In this document: positions 1 through 5,665 of the stretch, piece by piece
Layout of the letters: each line of letters begins with the position of its first letter
Numbering within the stretch: the first letter of the stretch is position 1
Assembly (NCBI GenBank): GCA_022565015.1
Contig: JADFKI010000174.1
Coordinates: 1-8,121 of the forward strand
Direction: 5' to 3'
From: Chloroflexota bacterium
GTDB lineage: Bacteria; Chloroflexota; Dehalococcoidia; Lucifugimonadales; JADFKI01
Length of the DNA stretch: 8,121 nt
Notes under the pieces: model-generated
Databases searched by the model: none
What the model was told of the DNA's origin: nothing
The model's input: only the letters and a program-made list of their open reading frames with translations
Translations under genes and position numbers: made by a program

Positions 1-557
1 AGTTCCAGAATCAGGGCAAGATACGGTTTGGAGGCGTCAGCAACTTCAGCATCCAGCAGATGCAGGAGTGCCTGGAGACCTTTCCCATCGTCACAAACCA
101 GGTAGGCTATCACCTCTTCGACTTCCGCCCGGAGCCGGAGCTCTTCCCTTTCTGTGAATCGCGGGAAATCGGCGTCATGGCCTACGGCTCGCTGGCCCAC
201 GGCCTGCTAAGCGGGACCATGAGTCCGGACACCGAGTTCGAGAACGACGACTGGCGCAGAAACCTGATGGCGTTCGGTCAGCCTATTTTCAAGGGCGAGA
301 ACTTCCTGCGCAACCTGGACAAGGTGGAGGACCTCCGGGAGATCGCCGCCGAAAGGGATATGACGGTGGCGCAGCTCGCTCTCGCATGGGTCATCGGCAA
401 CCCGGCCATAAGCGTAGCCCTCGTCGGCACGCGAACGCCCGCGGAGATCGAGGAGAACGTCGAAGCGGCTGAATGGGAGATGACGGAGGAGGAGCGCGAG
501 GCCATCCGCGCCATCATCCTGGAAGACCACGAAGAGGACTACGACCTGGACGTCTAG
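1..557 (+). CDS. Aldo/keto reductase, C-terminal part (5' end outside window)
   Basis: The frame is open from the left edge (first full codon at 3) to TAG at 555-557, giving about 184 C-terminal residues; a full aldo/keto reductase has about 310-340. These enzymes are cytosolic NAD(P)H-dependent oxidoreductases that interconvert carbonyls and alcohols on a TIM barrel. The visible part starts with GKIRFGGVSNFS, the conserved barrel strand. It continues with an NQVGYHLFDF segment, with VMAYGSLAHGLLSG (the usual 'ysPLa.GlLtG' motif) and with VAQLALAWVI. It ends with ALVGTRTPAEIEENVEA, the cofactor-phosphate-binding region near the C-terminus. The catalytic Asp-Tyr-Lys-His tetrad lies in the missing N-terminal half and cannot be checked. 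An acidic tail (EDHEEDYDLDV) closes the protein. It converges on the dehydratase gene with a 4-bp overlap. The family call is firm; the substrate is unknown, and a sugar or aldehyde is only suggested by the neighbour. Confidence 0.93.
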   Translation, partial: FQNQGKIRFGGVSNFSIQQMQECLETFPIVTNQVGYHLFDFRPEPELFPFCESREIGVMAYGSLAHGLLSGTMSPDTEFENDDWRRNLMAFGQPIFKGENFLRNLDKVEDLREIAAERDMTVAQLALAWVIGNPAISVALVGTRTPAEIEENVEAAEWEMTEEEREAIRAIILEDHEEDYDLDV

Positions 558-2272
558 GCCGGCGCTTTGACCCCCACACCCTCAGCCCTGAGGAAGTCGA
601 AGTCGCAGCCCTGGTCCGCCTGCAAGATATGCTGCGAGTACATCCAGCCGTAGCCGCGTTTGAAGTGCGGCGCTCGGGTTTTTTCAGCTTCCAGCCGGCG
701 GGATATCTCCCGATCGTCGACCAGCAGGTCCAGCCTGCGATTGGGGACGTCCAGCTGAATCTCGTCGCCGGTTCGCACGGCGGCAAGCGGGCCGCCGGAA
801 GCAGACTCCGGCGTGACGTGAACGACAACGGTGCCGAACGCCGTGCCGCTCATGCGGGCGTCGCTGAGGCGCACCATGTCCCTGATTCCCCTGGTCAGTA
901 TCTTCTTGGGCAGAGGCAGGAACCCCCACTCAGGCATGCCGGGTCCGCCTATGGGCCCCGAGCTTCGCATCACGAGAACGTCGTCCGGGCTCACGTCCAA
1001 GGCAGGGTCGTCGATGCGGTGCTCGTTGTCCTCGTGGTCCTCGAATACGATCGCTCGTCCTCTATGGGTAAGCAGCTCCGGAGACGCAGCCGTGGGCTTG
1101 ATTATCGCGCCGCCGGGAGCAAGCGAGCCATAGAGAACGGCAAGTCCACCCTCGGGGTCCAGCGGATTGTCCAGGCCTCGAATCAGGTCAGGGTTATAGT
1201 TCTGGGCATTCGCGATGTTCTCGCCCAGCGTGCGGCCCGTGACCGTCGGGCGGTCCAGGTGCAGCAGGGGCGAAATCTCCTTCAAGAGCGCTGGCAGCCC
1301 TCCCGCATAGTAGAAGTCCTCCATCAGGAATTTTCCGGAGGGCTTCAGATTCAGGACGAATGGAGTCGTGCGAGAGAGGTCATCGAAGTGCTTCAAGGGC
1401 AGGTCGAGACCCAGCCTGCCTGCTATGGCCGCCAGGTGGACTATGGCGTTGGTGGAGCCGCCGATGGCGTGCAGAGTGCGAATGGCGTTCTCGAAGGCCT
1501 CGGGCGTCATGACTTTGGACGGCCTCAGGTCATCGTTGACGAGGTTGACTATTTGGCGGCCCGCCGTCTCCGCCAGCTGCGCACGCCGGGAGTCGACGGC
1601 GGGTATGGCGGCGTTGCCCGGTAACGCGATGCCCAGCGCCTCGCCCAGCGCGGCCATCGTTGACGCCGTGCCCATGACCATGCAGTGGCCCGGACTGCGC
1701 ACGATGCAGTTCTGAAGCTCAGCCCACTCCTCCTCGGTTATGTTGCCCGCCCGAAGCTCGACGGAGTACCGGCGACAGTCGGTGCACGAGCCAAGCTCCT
1801 CGCCCCGCCAGTTGCCCTTGAGCTGCGGCCCGCCCGTGACCAGTATGGCCGGTACGTCGGCGCTGGCGGCGCCCATGAGCAGGGCAGGGGTCGTCTTATC
1901 GCAGCCCCCCAGGAGCACGACGCCGTCCAGCGGGTTTGCGATGATGGACTCCTCCACCTCCATGCTCAGGAGGTTGCGGAACAACATCGTGGTGGGGCGC
2001 ATGTTGTACTCGCCCAGGGACATGACGGGAAACTCCATCGGGAAGCCGCCCGCCTGCCACACGCCGCGTTTGACCGCGTCGGCAAGCTGCCTCAGGTGGG
2101 CGTTGCAGTGGGTCAACTCGCTCCACGTGTTGCAGATGCCGATGATGGGTTTGCCCTCGAACGCGGGCTCGCCGAACCCCTGGGCCTTGAAGGCCGCACG
2201 CCGCAGCCATCCGTAAAGCTCGGGCGTATCCAACCACTCTCGACTGCGGTACGACTTTCCGTTAGTGGACAT
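554..2272 (-). CDS. IlvD/Edd family dehydratase, probably sugar-acid type
   Basis: This 572-residue protein belongs to the Fe-S dehydratases that remove water from 2,3-dihydroxy acids to give 2-keto acids. The family includes dihydroxy-acid dehydratase (IlvD), phosphogluconate dehydratase (Edd) and the L-arabinonate/D-xylonate dehydratases. The three expected cluster cysteines are visible: Cys47 (GICNTW), Cys124 (GGCDKTTPA) and Cys197 (SPGHCMVMGTAST). Lys126 follows in the CDK motif that binds Mg in this family. GGSTNA lies at 271-276, and the C-terminal DARMSGTAFG (471-480) carries the candidate catalytic Ser475. The N-terminal SREWLDTPELYG and EFPVMSLGEYNMRPT are closer to the pentonate dehydratase branch than to housekeeping IlvD, so a sugar-acid substrate is favoured, though not proven. 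The ATG at 2272 follows GGAG (plus-strand 2281-2284) by 8 nt and is preceded by a good promoter. Its TAG overlaps the stop of the convergent reductase gene. Confidence 0.92.
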   Translation of the reverse strand: MSTNGKSYRSREWLDTPELYGWLRRAAFKAQGFGEPAFEGKPIIGICNTWSELTHCNAHLRQLADAVKRGVWQAGGFPMEFPVMSLGEYNMRPTTMLFRNLLSMEVEESIIANPLDGVVLLGGCDKTTPALLMGAASADVPAILVTGGPQLKGNWRGEELGSCTDCRRYSVELRAGNITEEEWAELQNCIVRSPGHCMVMGTASTMAALGEALGIALPGNAAIPAVDSRRAQLAETAGRQIVNLVNDDLRPSKVMTPEAFENAIRTLHAIGGSTNAIVHLAAIAGRLGLDLPLKHFDDLSRTTPFVLNLKPSGKFLMEDFYYAGGLPALLKEISPLLHLDRPTVTGRTLGENIANAQNYNPDLIRGLDNPLDPEGGLAVLYGSLAPGGAIIKPTAASPELLTHRGRAIVFEDHEDNEHRIDDPALDVSPDDVLVMRSSGPIGGPGMPEWGFLPLPKKILTRGIRDMVRLSDARMSGTAFGTVVVHVTPESASGGPLAAVRTGDEIQLDVPNRRLDLLVDDREISRRLEAEKTRAPHFKRGYGWMYSQHILQADQGCDFDFLRAEGVGVKAPA

Positions 2273-2280
2273 GTAAATAT

Positions 2281-2284
2281 CTCC
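2281..2284 (-). promoter_or_regulatory. Ribosome binding site of the dehydratase gene
   Basis: On the minus strand, GGAG stands 8 nt before the ATG at 2272 and supports that start. No other in-frame ATG with a comparable site is seen nearby. Confidence 0.6.
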
Positions 2285-2313
2285 ATTTCTGAAGGGATGT
2301 TAGCTGGGGAAAC

Positions 2314-2343
2314 ATTATACAGGGCGCGAAACAGAATCGTAAA
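2314..2343 (-). promoter_or_regulatory. Sigma70-type promoter for the dehydratase gene
   Basis: Read on the minus strand, a perfect TATAAT -10 box lies at 2319-2314. TTTACG (4 of 6 matches to TTGACA) lies at 2343-2338, with an 18-bp spacer. Transcription would start near 2307 and leave a leader of about 35 nt before the ATG at 2272. A short dyad, CAACT-TTCAG-AGTTG (2362-2376), lies just upstream of the -35 box and could bind a regulator, but it is too short to claim. Confidence 0.6.
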
Positions 2344-2434
2344 AATCAGAGCGAGGTGGGACAACTTTCAGAGTTGCTGGGCACGGGGAAGGAGTCGGCC
2401 CAGGCACGCAGAACGAGGCGTTTGCACTTGCAGT

Positions 2435-2518
2435 CTACTGTGTCTCGCCCTGCTCAGTGAGCTCGGTCACCCGATTATTCTGGGGCGATATGCCGCTTCC
2501 GGTCGAATCAACGTCCAT
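2435..2518 (-). other. 27-codon open frame downstream of Uma2, possible displaced gene tail
   Basis: On the minus strand an ATG (2518-2516) opens a 27-codon frame ending in TAG (2437-2435). The frame is in phase with the Uma2 gene and has no stop between the Uma2 TAA (2554-2552) and this TAG. Its last ten residues, TELTEQGETQ, resemble TEPAGQGETE in the tail of the 255-residue protein encoded upstream. No convincing ribosome binding site precedes the ATG. It may be the separated 3' end of that upstream gene or a chance frame created by the repeat at 2442-2467. Independent translation is doubtful. Confidence 0.3.
2442..2467 (+). repeat. 26-bp repeat, copy A (left of Uma2)
   Basis: This copy reads GTCTCGCCCT, then the 11-nt palindrome GCTCAGTGAGC, then TCGGT. 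A second copy at 3131-3156, in the same orientation, matches at 22 of 26 positions. The four differences all fall in the palindrome and compensate pairwise, so each copy keeps a perfect 5-bp dyad around a central G. Homology stops sharply on both sides. The two copies bracket the Uma2 gene. Confidence 0.7.
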
Positions 2519-2525
2519 GATTCGA
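2503..2525. repeat. Perfect 8-bp inverted repeat after the Uma2 gene
   Basis: TCGAATCA (2503-2510) and TGATTCGA (2518-2525) are exact reverse complements separated by 7 nt. The dyad starts about 27 nt downstream of the Uma2 stop on the minus strand. There is no T-run after it, so it is not a standard intrinsic terminator. It could be an mRNA 3'-end hairpin or a protein-binding dyad. Confidence 0.5.
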
Positions 2526-2551
2526 ATACAGTCCCGGCCGAAAAGTGACCT

Positions 2552-3103
2552 TTATCCAAAAATATCGGTCACGGCTACTTCGAATTCCTCAAGCACTTCT
2601 GAAATTACGGTGTCTCCAACGCCGCTTAGAGATTTCCGTTCCCAGCCGCCTTCTGCCGCTGTCAGCACTTCCACCGTTCTGCCCTCAGGGGAGACCAACC
2701 AGCATTCCCCGACTCCGAGGCCAACATAATCGTCCAGCTTGTCCTGAATATCAGCCCGGGAGTTACTGGGCGATAGTATCTCCACAACCAGGTCCGGTGC
2801 GCCCTCCACAATATCCTGCAATATTTCACTACGTTCGTTGCTTACGTATAGCAGGTCCGGCTGCCGAGTTTTCAACGGCTCTCTCTCGACGACAACGTCC
2901 AGCGGAGCGATGAACGCGCTGCCCAGGCGGTGTTCGTCCAGGAATTGACGCAGCAGATAGTACAGCTGACCTAAGATTTCCTGGTGTTTTCTTGTAGGAC
3001 TAGGCGCTAGTATGATTACCCCGTCAATTACGTCATAACGCCCCTTTATCTCAGGCCCTTCCAGATATTCCTCGTAGGTCATCCGCCTCGTTTCAGTGGT
3101 CAT
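2552..3103 (-). CDS. Uma2 family protein (PD-(D/E)XK nuclease fold, DUF820)
   Basis: This 183-residue protein has the usual length and pattern of the Uma2 family, which adopts a restriction-endonuclease-like fold. The family is abundant in Cyanobacteria and Chloroflexota, and its biological role is largely unknown. It opens with MTYEEYLEGPE and YDVIDGVIILAPSPTRKHQEI (residues 23-43). The putative active site follows: Asp83 in RQPDLLYV, Glu108 in APDLVVEILSPSNS, and Lys122 in the following helix (DIQDKLDDYVGLGV). ECWLVSPEGRTVEVL (133-147) is the typical next strand pair. All candidate catalytic residues are present, so it may be an active nuclease. The ATG lies inside the stop of the upstream gene (ATGA overlap), with a strong GGAGG 7 nt before it, so the two genes are probably cotranscribed and coupled. 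Direct repeats flank the gene, and its base composition looks less GC-rich than the dehydratase's. Confidence 0.88.
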   Translation of the reverse strand: MTTETRRMTYEEYLEGPEIKGRYDVIDGVIILAPSPTRKHQEILGQLYYLLRQFLDEHRLGSAFIAPLDVVVEREPLKTRQPDLLYVSNERSEILQDIVEGAPDLVVEILSPSNSRADIQDKLDDYVGLGVGECWLVSPEGRTVEVLTAAEGGWERKSLSGVGDTVISEVLEEFEVAVTDIFG

Positions 3104-3867
3104 GACGTTGCCTCCGAATTCCCTTGCTCCGTCTCGCCCTGCCCGGCGGGCTCGGTGCTTTCGCTATCATCTGCCGAGTCCACCGGCTCAGTCTGTTCCG
3201 CCGGCTCCCCTTGCGTCGACTGGGTGGATTGTCGCGCAGACTCCGCGGCCCGCTGCGTTGCCTGGCTCTGGTCGTTAAGCCAGCGCTTCAGATCGTTCAG
3301 GGCTGGAGGCGCTACGTAGAAGACCTGGATATCGCTGGGAAACTGGACCCTGTGGTCCTCGCGGATGAAGAGAACGCCGGTCTCGTTCTCCTTCAGGGTC
3401 TCATCTATTCGAGACCCAATGTGCTCGAACCGCTTCTGAGTCGTCTCCTGATAGCCCTCCATGGCGAGGTCCAGGACCTTCTTGCTGCCCAGGCCTATGG
3501 AAAGACAGCGCTGCCAGTCGGCGTTCTCTTGCAGGATGTCGCCGTCCTCGGTGGCCTCCAGGGTAGCGGTCGAGCTGCACAACGTTTTGATGAACGGGTG
3601 ACCCTGAGGATTGAGCTGCTCGAGAATGTCCAGGCCCTCTTCACCATCTGCGAACAGCATCTCGTGAAAGACGTGACCCACCGCGCCGAGTGAGCGTTCG
3701 AGGTTGTTTACGTGGTCGCGAAGCTCCATCCAATATTTATCCACCAAGGACTTGAGCTCGTCCGGCACGTCCGGAGGAAAGGGGAAGTTAGGCACCAGGA
3801 ACAGCTTTCGCCTTCCCAGGTACTGACTTGCTTCTGGCTTGTCAAACTGGCTAAGGGGAGTTGTCAC
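3100..3867 (-). CDS. Conserved-looking protein of unknown function with disordered tail
   Basis: I do not recognise a named family for this 255-residue protein. It has no signal peptide or membrane segment and is probably cytosolic. Residues 14-198 look like a folded, mostly helical alpha/beta core. They include KLFLVPNFPFPPDVPDEL (21-38), a helix rich in charged residues (40-60) and the segment GVLFIREDHRVQFP-SDIQVFYVAPPALNDLKRWL (164-197). From 199 on, the sequence is a low-complexity Gln/Ser/Glu/Thr-rich tail, very likely disordered. The last part of that tail (238-246, TEPAGQGET) is encoded by copy B of the 26-bp repeat. The start is GTG at 3867, supported by TAGGAG 6 nt upstream. It overlaps the Uma2 ATG and should form one transcription unit with Uma2. 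One of two TCCTAGGA palindromes overlaps its ribosome binding site, which hints at regulation. Function is not assigned. Confidence 0.78.
   Translation of the reverse strand: MTTPLSQFDKPEASQYLGRRKLFLVPNFPFPPDVPDELKSLVDKYWMELRDHVNNLERSLGAVGHVFHEMLFADGEEGLDILEQLNPQGHPFIKTLCSSTATLEATEDGDILQENADWQRCLSIGLGSKKVLDLAMEGYQETTQKRFEHIGSRIDETLKENETGVLFIREDHRVQFPSDIQVFYVAPPALNDLKRWLNDQSQATQRAAESARQSTQSTQGEPAEQTEPVDSADDSESTEPAGQGETEQGNSEATS
3111..3115 (-). promoter_or_regulatory. Ribosome binding site of Uma2
   Basis: GGAGG on the minus strand lies 7 nt before the ATG at 3103, inside the last codons of the upstream gene. It fixes the Uma2 start and implies ribosomes can load there directly as well as re-initiate after the overlapping TGA. 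Confidence 0.75.
3131..3156 (+). repeat. 26-bp repeat, copy B (right of Uma2, inside upstream gene's tail)
   Basis: This copy reads GTCTCGCCCT, then the palindrome GCCCGGCGGGC, then TCGGT. It is the direct-repeat partner of copy A at 2442-2467, 689 bp away. On the minus strand it encodes residues 238-246 of the 255-residue protein, 28 bp upstream of the Uma2 start codon. Confidence 0.7.
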
Positions 3868-3873
3868 CTTCGA

Positions 3874-3879
3874 CTCCTA
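3874..3879 (-). promoter_or_regulatory. Ribosome binding site deciding a GTG start
   Basis: TAGGAG on the minus strand lies 6 nt before the GTG at 3867. It supports that non-ATG start for the 255-residue protein. The site overlaps the proximal TCCTAGGA palindrome (3875-3882). Confidence 0.6.
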
Positions 3880-3924
3880 GGATGATGGTGATTGTCATTG
3901 GCGTGTGGGGCATATGTCCTAGGA
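3875..3924. promoter_or_regulatory. Paired TCCTAGGA palindromes, candidate operator
   Basis: The perfect 8-bp palindrome TCCTAGGA occurs at 3875-3882 and again at 3917-3924. The copies are 42 bp apart, which is four helical turns at 10.5 bp per turn, so both would face the same side of the DNA. The proximal copy overlaps the ribosome binding site of the 255-residue gene. A TTGATA -35-like box on the minus strand (3948-3943) lies just upstream of the distal copy, although no convincing -10 box is seen. A regulator binding both sites is an inference. Confidence 0.35.
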
Positions 3925-3954
3925 AACTATCTCAGAAACGTCTATCAAAAATGG

Positions 3955-4072
3955 ACCATCCTTCGACAGGCTCTCCGCAGCGGCGGAGTCCCGCGATATT
4001 CGAATTGAGGAGTCGGACAGGACGAACGGGCAGAATTAACCCTCTCCGTTCGTGGTGAGCTTGTCGAACCAT
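3955..4072. repeat. Nested palindromic repeat element, possibly interrupted
   Basis: Outer arms at 3958-3973 (ATCCTTCGACAGGCTC) and 4057-4072 (GAGCTTGTCGAACCAT) pair at 13 of 16 positions. Inner arms ACGAACGG (4022-4029) and CCGTTCGT (4046-4053) pair perfectly around a 16-nt loop. The right half is contiguous, but the left half carries about 45 extra bases (3974-4018). That stretch includes a small CTCCGC-agcg-GCGGAG hairpin (3973-3988). Palindromes of the type TTCGACAGGCTC...GACGAACGG are familiar to me as intergenic repeats in many environmental genomes. It lies downstream of the monooxygenase gene and upstream of the 255-residue gene, so it may also act as a terminator or mRNA-end structure. 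Confidence 0.65.
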
Positions 4073-4112
4073 CTATTGAGACAGTTACCACGTGATCTCC
4101 AAAATCCATAGC

Positions 4113-5345
4113 CTAGTCGCCAGGCGCGGAGACCGCCTCGCGAGATGCCTGGCCCACCGGCTTGATCCACCATCGATTCTCCCACTCGGGCCATATGTCC
4201 TGAAGGTGAGGCATGACCTCCTCACTGAACATCTGGATGTTCTTCATCGTCAGCTCCTTGGGCATGCTTCCGATGTGCAATAGCACCATGAGGTGGCCAA
4301 CGTTCAGTCCCTTGATGGCTTCACGAAGCCGGTCGCGCACCGTGGCCGGGCTGCCGGCGATGATGTTGCCGGCATCAACGTAATCCCGCCACGTCCACTC
4401 CGCGGACTGCTGGGCTCGCGCGTTGGTAAAGGTCGACCGCAGGTTCCGCGTTATGGTGTTCATCGTGCGATAGCCGGGCGCCTCGACGAAGCCGGCGTAC
4501 GTGTGCAGGCACTTCTTGAAGAAGTACAGGGCGTGCTGGGCGTAATCTTTTTCGGCCTGCTCGTCGGTCTCGGAGACGACCACAAGCTGCAGAAAGCCCG
4601 CCCGATACGGGTTATTGTCGTAGCCCAGCTCCTCCGCGCGGTCCCAGAAGCCCCGAATTCGCGTCATGCCGTTCTCGTAGCCAGAGTAGCTGAGGTAGCA
4701 GTAGACGTAGTCGTTTTCGAGGCAGAAGTCCCACGTCTCGACGCTGCCTCCGCCCGGGACCCAGATCGGCGGATGGGGCTTCTGTATGGGCTTGGGGAGC
4801 ACGTTGACGTATCGCAGCTGGTTGTACTTGCCGTTGAAGGAGAATACCTCGTCGCGAGTCCAGGCCTGAATTATGAGATCGTGGGCCTCTCTGTACTTCT
4901 CCCGAAGGGTGGCCGGCACCTCGCCGTAGGAGAAGTTCGTGTCGTGAGACGAGCCGACGGGGAAGCCGGCGATAACGCGTCCGCCGCTGATGGCGTCCAG
5001 CATGGCGAACTCCTCGGCCACGCGTATCGCCGGGCTGTAGAGCGGCAGGCTGTTGCCGAGCACGACGACGGCCGCCTGTGACGTCTCGCGGGCCAGCGCC
5101 GCGGCCATGAGGTTCGGCGAGGGCATCATGCCGTACATGTGCGAGTGGTGCTCGTTGACGCACACGCCGTCCATTCCCATCTTGTCGGCGTAAACCAGCT
5201 CGTCCAGGGCATCGTTGTACATGCGGCTGCCCATCAGCGGGTCGTAGAGATGGCTGGGGACGTCGACGCAGATGCTGCGGTACTGGTCCTCGAAGTCTCC
5301 GGGCAGGTCTCGGTAGGGCATCAGATGGAACATGCAGAATTTCAT
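4113..5345 (-). CDS. LLM-class flavin-dependent monooxygenase (luciferase-like)
   Basis: This 410-residue protein fits the bacterial luciferase-like TIM-barrel family, which uses reduced FMN (or F420 in some branches) to oxidise organic substrates. It starts MKFCMFHLMPYRDLP. It carries NEHHSHMYGMMPSPN (64-78), the conserved strand-3 motif with adjacent histidines typical of alkanal-monooxygenase-like members. LDAISGGRVIAGFPVG lies at 116-131, PKPIQKPHPPIWVPGGGS at 184-201, and the NIIAGSPATVRDRLREAI segment at 327-344 is the usual C-terminal 'GspetV...l' motif. The length is slightly above the common 330-380 and includes a C-terminal extension. The ATG at 5345 has AAGGAAG 5 nt upstream. It appears to be transcribed alone: a 245-bp gap with a palindromic element follows it, and the next upstream gene is divergent. 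The substrate cannot be read from the sequence, and the cofactor (FMN or F420) is not settled. Confidence 0.92.
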   Translation of the reverse strand: MKFCMFHLMPYRDLPGDFEDQYRSICVDVPSHLYDPLMGSRMYNDALDELVYADKMGMDGVCVNEHHSHMYGMMPSPNLMAAALARETSQAAVVVLGNSLPLYSPAIRVAEEFAMLDAISGGRVIAGFPVGSSHDTNFSYGEVPATLREKYREAHDLIIQAWTRDEVFSFNGKYNQLRYVNVLPKPIQKPHPPIWVPGGGSVETWDFCLENDYVYCYLSYSGYENGMTRIRGFWDRAEELGYDNNPYRAGFLQLVVVSETDEQAEKDYAQHALYFFKKCLHTYAGFVEAPGYRTMNTITRNLRSTFTNARAQQSAEWTWRDYVDAGNIIAGSPATVRDRLREAIKGLNVGHLMVLLHIGSMPKELTMKNIQMFSEEVMPHLQDIWPEWENRWWIKPVGQASREAVSAPGD

Positions 5346-5665
5346 ATTTTCTTCCTTTGGTTCGTCCGCCAGGGATAAAAGGTTGAGCGTCAGGCTGAAT
5401 TCTACCCTATTTCGAGTGGCGGGGCTTCTGGAGAGGCAATGTGGTTTCTCAAGAATCGCTTGATGGGGCTGGCGTGACAGAAACTCTCACTACGACTTTG
5501 CGCCCGGGTCGAACACCGGATATCATCCCTGGGGGGAGGCTCTTACCATCGCTTCTTCGCAAAATAAGCGTAAGATAATCACAATCAAGACAGACGTCCT
5601 TGCCCCAGTGTCGAGTCGAGGGTATCTTGCTTTCATCAATGCGTCCCTTTGAAGAGGTGGATTTC
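5346..5665. other. 320-bp divergent intergenic region
   Basis: This region separates the divergent monooxygenase and DinB-like genes and should hold both promoters. On the minus strand a -10-like TAGAAT (5404-5399) lies about 55 nt before the monooxygenase ATG, without a good -35 box. On the plus strand GATAAT (5574-5579) lies about 87 nt before the DinB-like ATG, also without a good -35 box. A 72-codon minus-strand open frame (5449-5667) crosses the region but has no recognisable domain. No RNA gene or strong repeat is visible. Confidence 0.5.
5654..5659 (+). promoter_or_regulatory. Ribosome binding site deciding the DinB-like gene start
   Basis: GAGGTG lies 6 nt before the ATG at 5666. Upstream in-frame starts (5600, 5639) have no such site and would add residues before the normal beginning of the domain. 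Confidence 0.65.

Noticed and set aside
473..1624. 383-codon plus-strand frame opposite the dehydratase
   Set aside because: It is antisense to a clear family member with intact motifs, and its arginine/alanine/glycine-rich composition is typical of a shadow frame in GC-rich DNA.
1685..2548. 287-codon plus-strand frame opposite the dehydratase start and promoter
   Set aside because: It runs through the dehydratase N-terminus, its promoter and the repeat, without any protein motif.
2552..2554. Uma2 stop as a nonsense mutation, because the frame stays open for 38 more codons
   Set aside because: Uma2 proteins normally end at this point (after a strand like EVAVTDIFG), so the gene looks complete without the extension.
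4293..5081. 262-codon plus-strand frame opposite the monooxygenase
   Set aside because: It is a shadow of the monooxygenase gene with no domain pattern or ribosome binding site.
5504..5519. tRNA T-arm-like sequence on the minus strand (CCGG-tgttcgac-CCGG)
   Set aside because: The stem is only 4 bp with an 8-nt loop, and no acceptor stem, anticodon arm or CCA end fits around it.
5600..5665. 22-residue N-terminal extension of the DinB-like protein
   Set aside because: The ATG at 5666 has a good ribosome binding site and coincides with the usual start of the domain; the upstream starts lack one.
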